In this document: positions 33,989-44,616 of the stretch, one piece after another
How positions within the stretch are numbered: position 1 is the stretch's first letter
Layout: each line of letters begins with the position of its first letter
From: Sanguinoderma infundibulare
Taxonomy: Eukaryota; Basidiomycota; Agaricomycetes; Polyporales; Polyporaceae
Assembly (NCBI GenBank): GCA_032821775.1
Contig: JAVLRN010000002.1
Span: 124,001-188,000, forward strand
Reading direction: 5' to 3'
DNA length: 64,000 bases
Made by a program: the position numbers and the translations under genes
Notes under the pieces: generated by a model
The model's input: only the letters and a program-made list of their open reading frames with translations
Database searches by the model: none
Told to the model about the DNA's origin: nothing

Positions 33989-35737
33989 TCATAATGAATT
34001 GAGATGTATATCTTCGATCGCCCTCAACAACCGGAAAATGTCCGTGCGCATCGTCTGCTCGTTCCAATGACGGTACACCATCATCGGCTTCCTCCTCGCC
34101 TCGAGCGGCAGCATCTCAAACCCGCCCGTCAAGTTTGGGAACAGCTTCCGCAGGGCGGTCGCCAGCCTATCCGGAGAAGCCAAACGAAGCCGCAGACAGA
34201 AATCCGTGAAAGGGCGCGGATAGACCGCGATCTCGCGCAGAGCCATCTGCGGATCGAACGTGCCACAGGCTGCAGCAGTGCCAAGCGCTTCCAATCGCGC
34301 CAGCTCGGCCGCGTCGACGCTCCCGAACTCGATGCTGAGCCGCTCGAGCTTGCGACAGCGTCCGGCGAGGGAGAGGGCTGCAGTGAGCGAGGGACGGGCG
34401 ATTGCTGAAGGAGTGCCGCGACTACGAGGAGCCTCTTGTTTACCGCCCTCAGGCCTGAAAGCGATGTGGGAGAGGTTTGGCCACGTAGACGCGATGCGGT
34501 ACAAGTCTTCATCTCGAATGTGGAATGCAGGAGCGAAGCGGCACGAAAAATCGACCACAACCGAGATATCCTTGAGCGTACGCAGGCGCATGAGCGCATG
34601 GAGCATGTCGGCGAGGCAGACGCCGTTCCAAGGTCCGGGTGCGAGGAACCAGAAGCGTATGGTGAGGTCTAGTCTGCGGAGCCCGGCTAAGGCGGGAGCA
34701 GAGCACATCTTGTGGAGGTACACCATTGCATCCTCCACGCGGCGCGGCGAGAATATAAAAACAAGGACGGTGAGTGGCGCAAGGGCCATAAGGTCTAGTG
34801 CTGTGAGAAAGTCAGAGCGGTGATAGGAGGTGTCTTGCATTGTGTGGAGCTCTTTAGGACTGGGAATTTGCCGACTGTGGTGTTGAGCGCTGAGATGGAT
34901 ACGTCGAAGTCTGCACGCAGTGTGCGAAGATGAGGAAGGTCACCGAGGCTACGGAACCATTCGTCGTTGATTACAAAGTCAATGTGCACCGTCTGGAGGT
35001 TCCGAAGCGCGGCGATCGCACGAGGACTGGTCATGTCAGCGGCGGAGGAGGAGGTGTAGAGATGGATGAGTTTGGGGGACAGAGGAGATATGGTAGCCAG
35101 AGTTTCTGCACAGGAGTCAGTGCTGCCGTAAATGGAGATCAAGCGCAGTGCTGGGGATAAGCACAAGGACTTGAGCAACGGGAGGTGGTGAGGTCCACTG
35201 TGGGCCCCTAACCAGTAGACCACTCGCAGGTTGGGGAATATGGGGCGGTCACCATACCGCGAGGAGAGGAGACTAGTCATTGCGTGGGACTCGTGATAAG
35301 GGCATGCGATGCCGAGCACGCGTGCGGAAAGGTGCTCGAACCGTACCCAGTCGGGGGCCTGGAGCCCCTCACATTCAATCAGCGGTCGTTGACGAAATGA
35401 TATAGGGCCCCTTACTCACATGCTCAGCAGCACTCATCAACACCGAACGAAGAGGTGGCGACAGGCCATGGTGAGCTTGCCACAGGACAGACGAAGCAGG
35501 CTCGGCAAAGGCCTTGCACACGCGCGCCGCGCGGGCGAGAGTCGAGCTTCGGACTTTGAGGGCGTTGACGTCGCATTCTTCCCGAGTCGAGTAGGAAAGC
35601 CATCCGATTATGAACCGTAAAGAGTCGACGAAGGTCCCCAAATGGGGGTCGGGGAGAGTGAGTTCCGGAAAAATTGCGAGATGCTGGAATATTTCGTGGA
35701 GGATATCGGGGATAGTGAGAGCCTTGTGAGGACCCAT
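33989..35737 (-). pseudogene. F-box protein 7 (single frameshift)
   Basis: Member of the F-box protein 1 family. Exon 1 (35420-35737) begins MGPHKALTIPDILHEIFQHL, with LARAARVCKAFAEPASSVLWQ. A phase-0 gtgagt intron leads to exon 2, starting GLQAPDWVRFEHLSAR. The frame is clean to GKFPVLK (about 34.86 kb), where it shifts by one base: the expected ELHTMQDTSYHRSDF continues in the next frame, which then runs about 280 codons (LRRLDLTIRFWF, DISVVVDFS, IASTWPNLSHIAF, KLERLSIEFGSVD) to TGA at 33989. Only one lesion is visible, so this is either a very young pseudogene or a sequencing/assembly error. No convincing intron fits the gap. Confidence 0.65.
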
Positions 35738-36188
35738 GGGGGCAGAAGGAGAAGAGGCTTTAGCTGAGCTTTGGGCAATTCGCAAGGCGCTACACCGGAA
35801 AGGACCGTGAGAACATCATCGGTAGTTGCCGTCACGAGCCTGTTGCCAGCGACTACTTGTGCGACCCAAGGCGTGTGGTGTCCAAATAATGGCAAACAAC
35901 CGTTTTGGGTGGCATCCGGCGCTTGAAAGCCTGCCGTTAGAAAGGGACCACGAGGGTAGATAAGATTAGATCCAGCACCGCCAAGTGCCGAATGGGCGGC
36001 AATCTAAAATGGATTTGTCTCCGTCCGCATCCTGTGCAGGCTGCCCTTGCTCTTGTCCTGCCACCTTCATTTCTACTTTACTGACGGTTATCGCTCGTTT
36101 GCTTACCATTCTATAATTCTTAGGAAGAGTGACCCCTGCGACTGTCCCCGCTCGTCAACAACATTCTTGTCGTGAGGACGGGAGCAAA
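35738..36188. other. Intergenic between divergent genes
   Basis: Shared upstream region of F-box 7 (-) and the bestrophin-like gene (+). No conserved element recognised apart from a single GATAAG at about 35.96 kb. Confidence 0.4.
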
Positions 36189-39100
36189 ATGGTTGACCCA
36201 TCTGGTCCCAAGCCCCGTTCTTCCACAGGACACGTCCTTCTTCCAGGTTTCGATGCCCATCCAAACCATGACACCATTCCGGTTGTAACCACTCAAAACC
36301 TCGTATCTTGGACATTTGGTCGCGGTACAGTGGTAGGTCACGGTCTACGAGTCGTACCGTTCGCGCGCTCTTCCGCAGCCAATGCTGACTGTTTTTGTTT
36401 TGCGCGCAGATATGGAGGATATGGCCGGCTGTGCTGTTGCACACCGTGTTTGCCACAGGTCTGTAGCATCTGATCTGCTTTTGGTGGAGATTGACGTTGA
36501 TACGATTCAACCAGGAGTCGTCATCGTGTCGATGAAAACACGGTTTCATCTCGGAATACCGAATGTGCTGCTTACAGTCCTTGGTACGCCGTCGTTCACA
36601 GCTATTACTAATTGCGAACTCGTGGGTCCTGCGCAAACAAAAAAAACTGGTTCAGGTCGCTTAAGTAGCAGCCGAACCCGATCCCAGCTCCGATTGGACA
36701 GTCAGACCCCACCTTCCTTGCCGCCTTCCCCGCCTTATTACCACCTTTCCGCGGACGCTGAGTCTGTGGTAACATGAGCAATGAATGAAATCTCTCATAT
36801 AGGACTTCGGGGTGTGGTGAGGACAGGTGGGGGCGGAGTCCGCCGAGACTTGGGATGTTCCACAGGATCTGACTGTCAAACCGTGGTTCGGGCTCAACGA
36901 GCTTTTTGCGGGGAGCCTCCGGTTTTGCAACCGGTTGCAGCATGCGAGTATGCCAACTTCCTGACTGATTGGCTTCCGACCTAGGTGTCGTCATCGGTTT
37001 CGTGATCTCTTACCGCGCCAGCTCTGGCTATGACCGCTACTACCAAGGGCGAACGGCGTGGTCAGACATGGCCCGTACATCTCGGACATTCTCTCGTCTC
37101 ATATGGATCCATCTTCCGCTGAAGATAGCACCGACGCTGGCAGATGAGAATGGGAAACAGGCCGACACCGAGGTCTCGGTTGCGAGACGTATCATGGCCG
37201 AGAAGTGCATCGCGCTGGACTTGATAAAAGGGTGAGTGATTGTCATGCCAGCGTAAGCTGTCGGTGCTGAACACGCGGGTCAGGTTCGTCGTCGCTGTCA
37301 AGCATCACCTGCGAGGTATGTAGACATGTCTTTAGGGTGCATTGCATAATTCCGTGGACACGCCGATTTGTTTATTTGGGCGGTTGCCTAACGTGCCAAT
37401 CAGTAGAGCCGTGATCGTGACATCAGCAAATGTGCGTCGAAAGACAAGGAGGCTTTCGGCGTGTCCACGAGTCTCCACAGGATCATCCACATTTATGATC
37501 TGTCTAACTGCTGACCTTTCCAGGGGAGATGGGGATCTACTACGAGGACCTATATCCATTTGTGAAGCCTCTCCATAACGTACGTCACCGTGGCTTTTCC
37601 AGACATTGATATTCTGACTTGTTGTCAGCACGCCCATCACCGCCGTGATAGCATTCCTGCTTCCATCGAGCCCGAGGTCAACATCGACACCGTCACCTCG
37701 CCCGTCCATGACTTCCGCCCAGAGGCACCACCTTTCTCCCTGCCGCGGGTGCTCTCTCGAAACGCGGTCTCCGCGCCCCTTGTCCCCACTCACGCGTCAA
37801 CGTCACGGTCGACGTCTCACACCCTGGCGGGTGGTTCGTCTGACTCCAGCAAGCCAACTCCCCAGCCGTCCCGCCCAAACTCCGAATTCCTCGATCCCGT
37901 CATCCCTCCAATAAACGTATACGGGACGCTGTCGCCCGCTCTGCGAACCTCGCACTCAATCTCGTCATTTTCGTCCGTCTCATCCGAGGGCGAGCGGCGC
38001 CCACTGCTTCAGCCCGGGGCACTCGGGCAACAAGTCGAGGCGCGGCGCGGCGTGTTTGGGAGCGTCGCGGGAGACCTGATCCCCTTCGTGACGGTATTGC
38101 GCGGCATGGGGCGAATGGTGGGCTTGAAGCGCAACGTCGAGAGCACGATCGAGGCGGACGTCGAGCAGCGGGTGGGTGGGGACGTGGAGGACGACGAGGG
38201 TGGGATTCAGCGGCGCTGGGCGGACGAGAACCTCAATGGCGATCCTGTCTGTCAGTTGACCTTTTTTAGTGATTCATTACTCTTCCCCAGACGTCGAGCG
38301 CGCGCTGACTGACGTCCCCAAGGCGAGAACGGGCAGATGGAAGGGCTGGGGCGCGCACACCCGCACACGGCGCGGCTTCGCGCTGCGGTCGCGAACACGA
38401 CGGACCGGCTCGGGATCACGCACACGAAGCATCGGCCGCGTGTCGCGGGCGGTGGGGAGAACTTGCCGCTGGAGATTCTGAGGGCATTAAGCATCTGGTT
38501 GAGTGTGTTGGATGAGCGCGGTGTCGTTCCTGGTAAGTGAGAGCGCAATGGCGCGTTTTCGTGCCTTCCGGGATAACCGCTTATGATTGTGTTAGGTGCG
38601 GTTTTGGGAGGCATGTACGGGTCTCTGGCTACGTTTGAGGATAGCTTGTCCAGTGAGTCTCGTCGAGTTCAGAATATTGCGTGGAGAGATGTTGAGCGGC
38701 GAGTGGCAGCGATGGAGCGTATCTTGACCACTCCGCTACCTTTGTGAGTACATCGAGGTTGCTACCTTAGCGCGGCAGGTTGATATCCGCCCCATACAGC
38801 GTTTACTCTGTTCACATCCGGTTCGTCGTTCACAACCGCTTTCCCTTGCGATGACGCGCTGAACAGCACGACGCGACGCCGTCTTCCTTTTCTATAGACA
38901 GTACGTACACCAGTTCTTTGTTGATGCCGGCATTATCCACTCACATACATTCCTGCAGCACCGTGTGGATTTACCTGTTCTTCCTTCCATTCCAGCTCAT
39001 CGATCTCTTCGGCTACTACTCCATACTTGGCGTCGGTATTGCCGCGTTCATCTACCTCGGTCTCATCGCGGCCGGGGAGGAGATAGAGCAGCCGTTCGGT

Positions 39101-39500
39101 ACGTGATCAATCATTCTCCCCTCTCGATCATCCGCTTATCTGCAGTCTTACTTAAAATCCAGGGTACGACGAGGTGCGCCAATCCTGTAAGACGAAGCCA
39201 GGACTGTGCAAATCACTGACGTTGTACCGCGCAGAACGACCTCGACCTCGACTTCTTCTGCAACGCGATCATCCACGCGGACATCGAGCGCATCCGGCGC
39301 ATCTCGTGCCCGAACGTTTACCTCGGCGCGCACCACTCGAACGCACACGGGGTCCGCACCACCACGGTTCCATGCGCCCACGAGAGTGCGATCGACCCGC
39401 AGACAAAAGTCGAAGCCGTGTTCGGTAAGTGTGCTCCTCTGCGTTCTCTCTGCTGATGTCCCGCTCACTGATGGCGGTAGGGGGAGGGCGACACCTTTGA
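36189..39500 (+). CDS. Bestrophin-like anion channel (UPF0187 type)
   Basis: Predicted membrane anion channel of the bestrophin/RFP-TM family. Exon 1 from ATG 36189 ends NLVSWTFGRGTV; in phase follow IWRIWPAVLLHTVFATG, VVIVSMKTRFHLGIPNVLLTVL and GVVIGFVISYRASSGYDRYYQGR (family hallmark), then RTFSRLIWIH, AEKCIALDLIKG and GIYYEDLYPFVKPL. A long cytoplasmic Ser/Pro-rich insert (about 37.63-38.25 kb) precedes LPLEILRALSIWLSVL, ERILTTPLPF, VWIYLFFLPFQLIDLFGYYS, IAAFIYLGLIAAGEEIEQPFG and LDFFCNAIIHADIERI. It ends with a spliced tail GGGRRHL and TGA at 39498-39500. The intron between TVLG and VVIG is about 400 nt, against 50-70 nt for most others. A relic of the last exons lies at 60.17 kb. No lesion found. 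Confidence 0.82.
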
Positions 39501-39797
39501 GCTCGAGTACTTGATACCCCTCTGCACGGCGCAGCGTATCAGAGTTTAGTTTGCTGGCGCGCTGTGACTTGGACAGATACCCGGGCGGGAGTGGAATGTT
39601 ATACCTGTGTATACCCATGCTCACGTGTCGACACCTCAACTTAATCGCCTTTATCCAGTGAATGACGTACCAGCACGGACAGGAGGGAGAAGCGGACGAG
39701 CCCGATTTACCGACCGGCGCTCCGCCACGAAGGGAAAGAGTGTCGAACGGCCGTCATAGGCGGCACTCGATCTTGAAAGCTGACAACCACCCTCCAG
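39501..39797. other. Upstream region of F-box 8 fragment
   Basis: The last about 130 bases align with the sequence before F-box protein 1 (around 10.5-10.63 kb), including a cattcgatcttgaa-like stretch and cctccA just before the ATG. The duplication that made this fragment thus included the promoter. Confidence 0.45.
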
Positions 39798-39965
39798 ATG
39801 GCATCTCACCAGGCTCTCGCCCTCGTCGAAATCCTTGAAGAGGTGTTTCTCTCCCGGAACCTGCGGGTAAGTTGGCATCATTCTACTCCGAAGTTCCTAT
39901 ATATGCCTTTAGGGGACGTCCGTGACTACAAGGCCCGGAGGCTGATACTCGCCCAAGAGAGTGGT
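39798..39965 (+). pseudogene. F-box protein 8, exon-1 fragment
   Basis: Close copy of the start of F-box protein 1: MASHQALALVEILEEVF against MAPHKALTLADILDEVF, and MPLGDVRDYKARRLILA against MPLGDVLTYKPRRLALA. After LILAQE the similarity stops and the CKAFAEPAS half is lost. The frame runs on to 40100 in unrelated sequence. It sits tail-to-tail with CFEM gene 2, recalling the CFEM gene 1/F-box protein 1 pair. Confidence 0.65.
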
Positions 39966-41396
39966 TCAACAAAGTTCATTCTCCGACTAATCTTCGAACC
40001 CGGCGGGCGATACATTGACAGAACTCACATACTATACGACCCCCCTGGCTTAGAGTACCCAAACACCTGGTATACCAGCATCCGCATGGCGTATATATAA
40101 GTCGTTGATGAGCCTCTTTTACTATATGCCACCACTGTGCATCGAGTTGTCGAATTTAGGAATGTCTAGTGCCCTCCGAGCTCTGCCAGATCGTGGAGGG
40201 CCGTATATACGTGAATGTCGCAGATCCGCCTGCGTAACGTACCTTCGTTTCAATGGTCGTGATCCACGTTCGTATTTTGAATTTCGTACTTTGATCGTCA
40301 TTAATGGACGGTTCGTTCTCAGCCATCCATTCCTCAGCCGGACGATAACGTCCTGCGTGTTGCGGTTCTTAGGATCTCTGTTATGCATCGTGTCAGAGTG
40401 TCCATGTCCCGTGTAGGAGGGGATGTTAAGGACGGCCTAGAAGGTAGAGACCGCCGTTGTCCTCATCCCCATGGAGATGAAGATGAAGATGAAAGATTCC
40501 GCTTCACCCTCTCACACTTCTCACTTTTGCTCTCACTCACCACGGAGCCCGCGCGCAGTAAGAGCGTTACGGCGTGCGGGCGTGCGGGCGGATGTTGTGC
40601 ATGGAGCAGGCCGCGCACCAGGGTCGCTGTGATTAGTTGCATCTCCTCTCTCTTCATGCTCCCTTTTATCTCTCTCAGAGATCAGTGGAGGGTGCGCGCT
40701 GACGTGTACGCGGGCAGCTTGCAACATCGCATGCGTCTGCAGCAGCCTCGCCCATGCGGGGACGCGGAAGCACGGCGGAGCGGCGCGAGAGGGCGCAGTG
40801 CGGGGAGATCAAGGGGGAGATGACCGCCATTGAGCTTTTTTTTCGTGACGGTGTCCGTGCGGTGAGGCGCCGTTGGATTTTCAAGTTGGAATTTGGTAAT
40901 GGGATTGGGGATCAAGCTCAAGCTCAAGCTTCAAGGACGGTGTTACATAAATTGTGTGAGGGTTGGGGTTGCTCGCGGCCAGCGAAAAGAATAGAATAAT
41001 ACTACGACGCGTTCCGCACGGCAGATAGAGCATCGCTCTCGAGACAAACGGACGTTGACGGTTGCGAGGCGCAATGTACGCCGATCTACATACATATCCG
41101 CGAACTTTATGTATACAGAGAGTCTGAGTGGGTCGTCGAGCCTGCAACAACTTGACGAGGGGGATGCGACTTCATTCCAAGACAGAGCCCTAAGTCAGTT
41201 CTTACGCAGAAGACTCCCTCGCGGCAAGCATAACGTCAAGGGTATGTACATAGGATCCCACGCTCAACGCTGGGATGCACGCCATCATCGGTATTAGAGA
41301 GCCATAGACATAAGCACTGTCCAACGCCGGACTAGTCCTCCGTGCCAACCAATAGGTATAGATACTGCACGGTCGGACCATCTACCTCCCGCCAAA
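39966..41396. other. Intergenic; low-complexity patches
   Basis: No gene recognised. Contains an agatga repeat near 40.47 kb and a short tandem of AGCTCA near 40.92 kb. Open frames here have no motifs or splice pattern. Confidence 0.4.
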
Positions 41397-42579
41397 TCAC
41401 AATCCGACGACCGCGCCCAGGGCGACAGCGACGACGGCCGCGGCGCCCATCTTCGCACCGCCGGCGGGGGCGGCGTTGGTCGCTTGGCTCTGGCTCTGGC
41501 TTGGGGGAGTGCTGCTCGAGCTCGTGGCGGGGGCAGCGGTCGACGCGGCGGGCGAGGACGGCGCGGTGTTGGTGGGAACGGAGCTCAAGCTCACAGCTGC
41601 GGTAGAAATGGTTGGCGTGGAGGTGGTGGTGAATGGGTGTGAAGACGAGGTGGCGTGAGAGGACGGCGAAGAGGAGGAAGAGGGGGAGGAGTGGGAGGAG
41701 GAGGAGAACGTTGAGCTAGCTGTACTCGTGAAGGAGCTGGGCGAGGGGGACGCACTTGAGAAGGCTAGAGAAGGAATACAAAGTTACGTCAGTTGTGCTG
41801 CGGTGCGGTGATGATACGGGCGATAACGTATGACAGATGAGAACTCGTTGCCTTGTTCCACTGTCGTGTTCGCAGTGTCGTGGCAGGCACGCGCCGCAGA
41901 GGACGGAGCGCGCGGACGAACATACGAACATGGACGGGAGGGGATCTGCGAGGCGCACTAGTGGGAATGGCGGGCTCGCATGCGGTCTCGGTGTTAAACA
42001 TAGCATAACTTCGACATTGACAGATGGGTGATGATGATCAGGAGGAACAAGGAGAGTATAACCTCCGAACAGCCACCGGCAGCCAGAAAACAAGTGGCCA
42101 GGGACGCAACACGACAGAAACCACGAGGGAAACCGAACGGGACAGGGACAGGGCCAGGAACCGAGGGGAGAAACGGGAGCTCGAGCGGAGGTAAGGATAG
42201 GCACTCACCAGCACACTCGGTCTGGACCAGCGACTCGGCGGTTTGCAGGTCTTGTGCGGTGCAACTCGTCTGGAGACAGCTGAGCGCCTCCTGCTGGAGC
42301 TTGGAGTTGGTGCAGAGGCATGACGTCTCTTGCCTGTCGGGGACGTCCACGTGAATATTGGCAGGCGACGACGCGCCCGAAGCATGCCGGAGGTCGAATG
42401 AGTAATGAGACTGGTATACGGGAAGGAGAGGGGAGGAGGGGAAGAACGTACAGAGAACACCCGTTGGCCGACGCGGACTGGGTGATGCAATTGAGGATGC
42501 ATTCTGAGATGTTTTGAGCCCCCACGCTGACAGAGGTGGCAGCAACGAGAGCCAAGGTAGGGAGGAGCGAGAACTTCAT
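41397..42579 (-). CDS. CFEM gene 2: GPI-type secreted cysteine-rich protein
   Basis: Close paralogue of CFEM gene 1, intact. Exon 1 (42452-42579) encodes the signal peptide (MKFSLLPTLALVAATSVSVGAQ) and ECILNC...NGC; exon 2 (42209-42333) gives TSCLC...LSC...TSC...TEC, completing eight cysteines. Exon 3 (41397-41764) is a long Ser/Thr stalk that ends in a hydrophobic GPI-signal tail (AAAVVAVALGAVVGL). Lengths 128+125+368 = 621 nt, 206 residues, all joins in phase. The residue three before the CxC is Glu instead of the haem-ligating Asp. Intron 2 is 444 nt and aligns along most of its length with intron 2 of CFEM gene 1, showing recent common origin. Likely role: cell-surface or wall CFEM protein; haem binding is doubtful. 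Confidence 0.85.
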
Positions 42580-42650
42580 GGTTCGACGTTGGCACGGGGT
42601 ATAGTCGCGAGGAGGGAGGGGCTTGAAGCCATGGATGCGCGCCCCCAGGA

Positions 42651-42660
42651 GGCTTATATT
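42651..42660 (-). promoter_or_regulatory. TATA element of CFEM gene 2
   Basis: AATATAAGCC on the minus strand, about 75 nt before the ATG at 42579, at a typical TATA distance. Confidence 0.4.
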
Positions 42661-43497
42661 GAGACCCCTGCGAGAACAGAAGAACCAAATGCCGGGCAGT
42701 CTGCTGTCCATCACGTTACAGGAGCACCGCTATGGCACGGACGAGCCGATGGGCTCCCCAGGCGGAGATCCGAAGCTCACGCAGATGGACATAAGGGCGT
42801 CTGCCTGTGGATGGGATGGGGACATAGAAGGAAGGTCCGAGGGTGTTGACATTGCCAAGGTCTGTGCGTGGGTGCGGACGGGGAGAGTGGTTGGCTAGGG
42901 TCAGGCGGAAGGTTACGGTTGCAGAGGCTTATCGAAGGCCCAATCACGAAGTCGGCGAGTGAAGAGGTGAAGGTGTCTATGAACAGCACATCGAAGGTGG
43001 ATTTCGTTCGTTTGAGCACTGGGGGTTCTGGTGATGGATAGATGGATCAGCCTCCTGCATCATCATGTGGACCGACGAACCTGTGCATATTTTTGATGAG
43101 GAACCGTAAAGTCCGGACGGCGTTACTGGAAGAGATGAATTCGGGTGCGGAAACACATAAAGTCTGTTTGACAACGGTGGAAAGCATTGCAGTGCCAGCG
43201 CGGTCAGCCCGGTGACTACAGAAACGTTAGCGTGACTGTCAAATCTAGAGGCGCTACCGAGGGATTCTTGACGGGGTCTCATCCTGAGGAATGCTCTGCT
43301 CGAATGACTGGAAAAAATACGCATGGAATTGATCGACGCCAAGGTTTGTGCAGGAAGAAGTGCAAGAGCTTTGAACCAGTGATGAGGCAGGCATGGATAT
43401 AGCAGATTCAGCTCCGAGGTCGAGCGATGTAGTGGCCCTGGGGAGAAGAGAGGATGGCCACCGCAACACTGACAGTCGGCGACTGAAAAGAGAAACT

Positions 43498-43517
43498 GAT
43501 AAGATAAGATAAGATAA
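43498..43517 (+). promoter_or_regulatory. Fourfold GATAA array
   Basis: Four GATAA units in direct tandem, 5-base period, about 1.1 kb upstream of monooxygenase 2 and 0.9 kb upstream of CFEM gene 2. Matches the HGATAR site of fungal GATA factors. Chance slippage is an alternative. Confidence 0.4.
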
Positions 43518-44616
43518 CTGTTTTCGGGAATCACCGACCGGGCGTTTCTGTGCGAGGACGGATGTGGCGTCCGACCGCCCTTGTCTCTGCACCATGAAGC
43601 ACACCATGTCCCCATCCAATCCTGATTGCCTTTCGATGGCTTTGTGGTCGTAGTGCTTGCTTGTGTAGGCACTACTCACCTCTCTCGTCCTCGTCCTCGC
43701 CAACGACCCAGCAGCCCGACACACTCACGGCCGACCGTTGCATACAGCATGGCTTCCATAATGCTCACCATGGGCCCTTGTTAGAAGGACGGAATGTTGT
43801 AGATCTCAGGGTCATCGCATTAATGTATCATCATAGGTCAGTTGCCCAGTTTCACACTCTTTCTATCCACTTTCGGATATCGAGTTCGCTCTATTTTATT
43901 CATCATGGTGGGCGCCGTATGAGCGGGAGCGACGTTCCTCGGCCTTTGAGCCGACGGCTGTCACCTATAGTCACCGTGCATATCCCATTGCGGATCCTAC
44001 CTTTCCGTGTCCAGCTTGCGATGTTCCGCAAGTATGGAACAATCCCACGCCGCGTCACTCTTTGCCAATGATTGTGAGAGCAGTCTTGATATTTACTCAA
44101 CTGGTGAGAAACGGTACGTTTGAACACGACGCATGTCGTCGCAGGATTCGGATGATGTACGCTTCCATCCCTTTTGCCCTCAATGACATGCGACATAGTG
44201 CGCCGGTCCGTTTATATGCACATAGTCTGCAAGCAGTTGTTTGTTAGACCATAACAGCTAATCCCGGTTTCCCTTAGGTGATAGAGCTCCCGTTCAGAAC
44301 CAACGTCTTGCATCTCCCCTTCGCTTCTGCTCCCCGCGTTGCATGATACCACGACCCACCCCTTCCGCTTGCTGGGGTCGATCTCTGTGACACGACATTG
44401 AATGTGTGCGAAGAAACCCGCCTCAACGTGCTATGTAGTCGGTACGTGGCGCCCACTCTCCTGGTACTGGTGAGGAACGAGCTTACCCGTCCCTCCATCT
44501 GCTGACACAAGCGTACAGAGTCCGTGAGTGACACCATGGCGGCAGGACAGTACAAATACGGCCGATGTTTCTGGCCGGGGAGCTGTGGCCTTGCAGACTG
44601 ACCAAACGCTTCCACC

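Larger units (their letters stand above)
42580..44616. other. Long intergenic region upstream of CFEM 2 and monooxygenase 2
   Basis: Two kilobases between divergent genes. Many short frames (longest about 230 codons on the minus strand at 42977-43672) but no family motif. Holds the CFEM 2 TATA element and a fourfold GATAA array at 43498-43517. The 3' part is the presumed promoter of monooxygenase 2. Confidence 0.45.

Noticed and set aside
36103..36636. 177-codon minus-strand frame that at first resembled a Tc1/mariner-type transposase relic
   Set aside because: It lies antisense to the first exons of the bestrophin-like gene, which splice in phase; the resemblance was weak and scattered across two frames.
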